Below are positions 41,829-44,689 of a DNA stretch of 44,689 nucleotides, in pieces (positions within the stretch are counted from its first letter, which is position 1; each line of letters begins with the position of its first letter). The translations under genes and the position numbers were made by a program. The notes beneath the pieces were generated by a model. The model did no database searches. It was not told the DNA's origin and saw nothing but the letters and a program-made list of their open reading frames with translations. The stretch is from a virus. The stretch is from positions 1 through 44,689 of the IMG/VR virus record IMGVR_UViG_3300045256_000750; one strand, written 5' to 3'.

Positions 41829-43246
41829 GCAGTGACCTCCGCCGTCTCGCCCAGCCGCTCGGCGGCGACTTCGGCGAAGGTCCGACCGCTGCCCTCCAGC
41901 ACCGGCACCGTGCCCGGGTGGTGCTGCAGCCAGCGGCGCAGCGCGACGTCCACGTACTCGGGGGCGAGTTCGATGGCGCGTACCGGGCGGCCGGTGAGTT
42001 GGCCGGCCAGCAGCGTGGTGCCCGAGCCCGCGAACGGCTCGAAGACGATCTCGCCCGCGTCGGTGTAGGCCTCGATGAAGAACTTCGGCAGGCCCAGCGG
42101 GAACACCGCCGGATGATCGATGCCTTCACCGATGCGGCCGCGCTGGCGCGTCACCTCGATGACGGAATCCGGGATGCGGAACGCCTGCGTCGGCTGCCCG
42201 GCATGGTTCCAGGCGCCGACCTTGCCGTCCTTGCTGCGCATCGCGGTGGACGATCCGTCGGCGCGCAGGTGCGTCTCGTGACCGGCCCACTTGCAGGGCA
42301 CGATCTTGTTCGGCTTGCGCGAGCGTCGGTTGAAGTGGAAGACGAACTCGTGGCGCGGCGCGAGGCGCCCGGCCCAGTCGCCGGGCACGGTCACCGACTG
42401 ATCCCAGACGTACCAGCCGAAGCGGCGCCAGCCCTGCGTGCGCATCCATTCGATCCAGCCGTCCCAGTACGGCTGCCACTCGTTGTCGCGATGCACGAGC
42501 CCGAGGTTGACCAGGAGTTGCGTGTCCTCGCGCAGTGCCGCGCGAGCAGCGCCGAACACGCCCTGCATCAACGCGTCCCAGTCCGAGATGCCGCCGGTGG
42601 TGTAGTCGCGCTGGTTGGCATACGGCGGGCTGGTGAAGAGCAGGTGCGCCCGCTCGCCCTCGAGGAGGCGCGCGACGGCGGCCGCGTCGCGGCTGTCGGC
42701 GCAGAGCAGCCGGTGTTCGCCCAGTAGCCACAAGTCGCCGGGCCGTGTGACCGCCACCGCGGGCGGTGTGACGTCGTCCTCGTCCGGGTCGCGGACCAAA
42801 GCGCTCGTGTCCTCTTCGGCGGACGGGTCCGTCTCCTCGATGTGGTCGAGCAGGCCTTCGATCTCGGAGGCCGAGAAGCCGGTCAGGTCCAGATCGAAGC
42901 CGGCGTCGGCCAGTTCGGCGAACTCCAGCGCCAACATCGCCTGGTCCCAGCCGGCGTCGAGTGCGAGCCGGTTGTCGGCGATCACGTAGGCGCGCTTCTG
43001 CGCAGGCGTCAGGTGCGCAAGCTCGATCACCGGCACCTCGGCGAGCCCCAGCTTGCGTGCGGCCAGCAGCCGGCCGTGACCGGCGATCACACCATGGTCG
43101 CCATCGACCAGGATCGGGTTGGTCCAGCCGAACTCGGCGATGCTGGCGGCGATGCGCGCGATCTGCTCGTCGCTGTGCGTGCGCGGATTGCGGGCGTAGG
43201 GGATCAGCGTCTCGACCTTGCGGTACGTGACGGCGAGCGTGTCCAG
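41825..43246 (-). CDS. ParB-domain/DNA methyltransferase fusion (SPPY), CTG start
   Basis: This 473-aa protein has the same layout as its neighbour: ParB-like LIPYARNPRTHSDEQIARIA and VIAGHGRLLAARKLG, then LLFTSPPYANQRDYTTGGIS (catalytic SPPY, N4-cytosine type) and VFEPFAGSGTTLLAG (motif I). No ATG, GTG or TTG suits the 5-prime end. I place the start at the CTG of 43246 because GAGG lies 8 nt upstream and the product opens LDTLAVTYRKVETL, like homologues that start MDTLAVTYR. The frame upstream is open to 43408 without family similarity. The two fusions look like an old duplication with divergent catalytic motifs. Confidence 0.83.
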   Translation of the reverse strand: MDTLAVTYRKVETLIPYARNPRTHSDEQIARIAASIAEFGWTNPILVDGDHGVIAGHGRLLAARKLGLAEVPVIELAHLTPAQKRAYVIADNRLALDAGWDQAMLALEFAELADAGFDLDLTGFSASEIEGLLDHIEETDPSAEEDTSALVRDPDEDDVTPPAVAVTRPGDLWLLGEHRLLCADSRDAAAVARLLEGERAHLLFTSPPYANQRDYTTGGISDWDALMQGVFGAARAALREDTQLLVNLGLVHRDNEWQPYWDGWIEWMRTQGWRRFGWYVWDQSVTVPGDWAGRLAPRHEFVFHFNRRSRKPNKIVPCKWAGHETHLRADGSSTAMRSKDGKVGAWNHAGQPTQAFRIPDSVIEVTRQRGRIGEGIDHPAVFPLGLPKFFIEAYTDAGEIVFEPFAGSGTTLLAGQLTGRPVRAIELAPEYVDVALRRWLQHHPGTVPVLEGSGRTFAEVAAERLGETAEVTA

Positions 43247-43613
43247 AATCGGTGCCTCGGAAACGAAGAAGCCCGCCGACGGCGGACCGTGGGCGGGCTG
43301 GGGGTGTCGGGGAGAAGGTCTCGGGCTGGAGGGCTGCAAACCGCAAACCCTGCAAACCTCGGTTTGCACCCTGACGCTATCGAAGCGCCGCGCTCGCGCC
43401 CCCCGCATGGCTGGGTCGCCAGGAAGGACCCGTGAATGGCCGGGCGGCTTCCTCGACCGTCACCGCTGTCCAGAAGTTAGCCGAGATACTACCCCTGATC
43501 GGCCTGCTTTGTTGCACCCCTGAACGACCCCGGATTTGCATCCAGTCCGAAACTGTCTGTCAGCGCGCCCTGCGTTCATCAACGTTGCGCATGGGTTTGG
43601 AAGAGCTACCCCA
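43247..43613 (-). promoter_or_regulatory. Leader of the methyltransferase pair, non-coding
   Basis: This 367-bp stretch has no gene. Its minus-strand end carries a hairpin GCCCGCC / GGCGGGC (43271-43298) followed by CTTCTTCGTTTCC, echoing the leaders at 18512 and 32314. Further upstream lie GCAAACC at 43336-43342, 43343-43349 and 43352-43358 and its inverse GGTTTGC at 43361-43367, a likely operator. No clear promoter could be picked by eye. Confidence 0.5.
43336..43367. repeat. GCAAACC operator-like repeat cluster
   Basis: Three tandem GCAAACC copies and one inverted GGTTTGC, the last two forming a perfect palindrome GCAAACC-TC-GGTTTGC. They lie about 90-120 bp upstream of the methyltransferase start. 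Candidate binding site for a phage or host regulator. Confidence 0.55.
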
Positions 43614-43937
43614 TCAGAGCACCGCCTCCAGCCCCTTGCGTTCGATGAGGTCGAGCAGCTTCTGCGAGGGACCGCTGGGCTTCTTGTCGCCCACTTCCCA
43701 CTTGCGCACGGTCGAGACGCTGGTGTTGAGGACCGATGCCAGCACGGCCTGACTCAAGTGCAGGCGTTCGCGCAAGGCGCGCACTTTCTCAGCGTCGTAT
43801 TCATGCACCGGCTCCAGGCACAGCGCGTCGTACTTGCGCATCTTGCGCTTGTCGATGAAGCCCAGGCGATGCAGGTCGCGCGCCGTTTCGTGAACGGCTT
43901 CGAGCAGGCGGCTCTTGGACTTAGGCTCGTTTGTCAT
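43614..43937 (-). CDS. XRE-type antitoxin
   Basis: This 107-aa protein has an N-terminal basic helix and a C-terminal HTH: YDAEKVRALRERLHLSQAVL followed by ASVLNTSVSTVRKWEVGDKK and GPSQKLLDLIERKGLEA. The WEVGDKKPSGP element is typical of HigA/NadS-type antitoxins. The ATG at 43937 lies inside the toxin gene (17-bp overlap), and toxin precedes antitoxin, as in higBA. Likely binds the palindrome at 44315-44329 to repress the pair. Confidence 0.85.
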   Translation of the reverse strand: MTNEPKSKSRLLEAVHETARDLHRLGFIDKRKMRKYDALCLEPVHEYDAEKVRALRERLHLSQAVLASVLNTSVSTVRKWEVGDKKPSGPSQKLLDLIERKGLEAVL

Positions 43938-44304
43938 GGCAAATCTCCTGCAATGTTCCGTCGGCAACGGATTCATCCAACTGGCGCGCGGGACGGGCCA
44001 GCAGATCGGCGGCCAGATCCTGCAGCGCTTCCAGTTCCTCGTCATCGATGTTGGCCCGCTCGTTTTTCTCGAAGCCGTAGACGAAGAACCAGCGATCGCC
44101 CTTGTTGGTGGCGATCAAGGTGCGCGCGCCACCACGCTTGCCGCGGCCAGCCAAGCCCACGCGCTTTTTCACCACGCCACCGCCCAGGTCGGCATCGATG
44201 AGGCCCGCGGCCATCTCCTCGACCGCTTGACACAACCCGGCGTCTGTCAGTTCGGTCTTGCGCATCCAACGAGCGAAGTGGCGCGTCTTGAAGACTCTTC
44301 TCAT
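43921..44304 (-). CDS. RelE/HigB-type toxin
   Basis: This 127-aa toxin starts RRVFKTRHFARWMRKTELTD and contains VVKKRVGLAGRGKRGGARTL, then IATNKGDRWFFVYGFEKNER, the RelE-like core (Arg/Lys-rich strand followed by FFVYGF). The C-terminal helix EELEALQDLAADLLA is also typical. Family members are usually mRNA interferases; the catalytic residues cannot be fixed by eye. The ATG at 44304 has no Shine-Dalgarno and shares a base with the upstream stop. Confidence 0.85.
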   Translation of the reverse strand: MRRVFKTRHFARWMRKTELTDAGLCQAVEEMAAGLIDADLGGGVVKKRVGLAGRGKRGGARTLIATNKGDRWFFVYGFEKNERANIDDEELEALQDLAADLLARPARQLDESVADGTLQEICHDKRA

Positions 44305-44689
44305 TAGCGAAGTATGCCACTTAGTGGCACCATGTGTCGAGAAGTTCCTTGCTCTCCGTTCAGACGGTCGGCCACGATCGAGAGCGCCCGCTGCCACCGC
44401 CGCCAGGCGGTGGTCCGGTCGCAGCCGAAGCGGGCGCAGATGTCGCGCCAGCGGTGGCGCTCGGCGCGCATCCATACCAGGTGGCGTTCCTCTTCCTCCA
44501 GCCACAAGACCCAGCGCATGGTCTCGAGCATGCGCTCGATAGCCTCAGGGCTGGGTGGGAAGCGCCGGATCGTGGGTTCGGCCCCCAGCGTCTCCCAGGG
44601 CATGCGCCGGATCGCGGGCCAGGTGTTGAAGTAGCCCTGCACGCGCACGGGCGGCAGGCGGTGGGCGGTGATGGCCGCCTCCCGGAAGC
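44304..44689 (-). CDS. DUF6362-type phage protein, 5-prime truncated
   Basis: At least 114 aa are visible: RVQGYFNTWPAIRR, then SPEAIERMLETMRWVLWLEE and RWRDICARFGCDRTTAWRRW, a HTH-like element. This is the DUF6362 pattern, related to terminase-like or sigma-like HTH proteins. An in-frame GTG at 44648 could start it, but the frame continues through AAITAHRLPPVRVQGYFN to the window edge, where homologues also continue, so the start is probably outside. It overlaps the toxin start by one base. Confidence 0.72.
   Translation of the reverse strand, partial: FREAAITAHRLPPVRVQGYFNTWPAIRRMPWETLGAEPTIRRFPPSPEAIERMLETMRWVLWLEEEERHLVWMRAERHRWRDICARFGCDRTTAWRRWQRALSIVADRLNGEQGTSRHMVPLSGILR
44311..44340 (-). 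promoter_or_regulatory. TA promoter with palindromic operator, leaderless
   Basis: On the minus strand TCGACA (-35, five of six) and CATACT (-10) are 18 bp apart. The spacer holds TGCCACT-A-AGTGGCA, a perfect 7-bp palindrome (44315-44329). The -10 lies 7 nt from the toxin ATG, so transcripts would start at or near the A of the start codon, giving a leaderless message. The palindrome is the natural site for the HTH antitoxin. Confidence 0.6.

Noticed and set aside
1-44689. CRISPR array, rRNA or complete tRNA genes
   Set aside because: No regularly spaced repeats or RNA gene signatures were seen.

Overview
This window is GC-rich proteobacterial DNA, most likely beta- or gammaproteobacterial judging by codon use and the kind of lambda-like prophage present; I cannot name a species. 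It holds two large blocks. A rightward BREX type 3 phage-defence operon spans about 1.0-17.2 kb. A mostly leftward lambda-like siphophage prophage spans about 17.2-44.7 kb and runs off the right edge. The two blocks meet tail to tail, with 86 bp between their stop codons.

Left flank (1-1074): no intact gene. It contains a strong bidirectional hairpin terminator (294-335), a decayed IS5-type transposase fragment on the minus strand (465-842), and a leader with a weak candidate promoter.

BREX operon (1075-17171, plus strand): a small helix-turn-helix protein, BrxF, BrxC/PglY (DUF6079-like), PglX methyltransferase, a SNF2-type helicase (BrxHII), PglZ and a BrxA-like protein. The standard type 3 order is interrupted twice by two-gene ATPase-nuclease units flanking pglX. 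Between brxC and pglX is a RecF/SMC-like ATPase with a TOPRIM-like (DUF4276-type) protein. Between pglX and the helicase is a second, unrelated ATPase with a small PD-(D/E)XK-like protein. Every junction from the first ATPase to the last gene is a 4-bp stop/start overlap, so both units are built into the operon. This is the most interesting system in the window: a BREX-3 variant carrying two different putative ATP-gated nuclease effectors.

Prophage (17258-39158, minus strand), in order of transcription from right to left: terminase small subunit, three tandem palindromes, terminase large subunit (GpA), two tail-fibre-like genes, gpW, portal, S49 protease with an internal scaffold start, decoration protein, major capsid protein, head-tail joining, tail terminator-like protein, small gene, tail tube, tail assembly chaperone with a T_TTT_TTC slippery site (G/GT type), DUF6441-like protein, tape measure, distal tail proteins, BR0599-type hub, J-like tip, a glycosyltransferase-like gene, DUF2793 protein, DUF6127-like membrane protein, holin-like protein and endolysin. 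Most junctions overlap by 1 or 4 bp. Two nearly identical hairpin-plus-RBS leaders punctuate the operon, before the capsid gene and before the lysis cassette.

Right part (39279-44689): three small plus-strand genes, then minus-strand genes in convergent orientation. These are two ParB-domain/DNA-methyltransferase fusions (one DPPY, one SPPY, the latter probably starting at CTG), a toxin-antitoxin pair with a palindromic operator inside a likely leaderless promoter, and a partial DUF6362-type gene cut by the window end. No integrase, phage repressor, att site, rRNA, complete tRNA or CRISPR array is visible.
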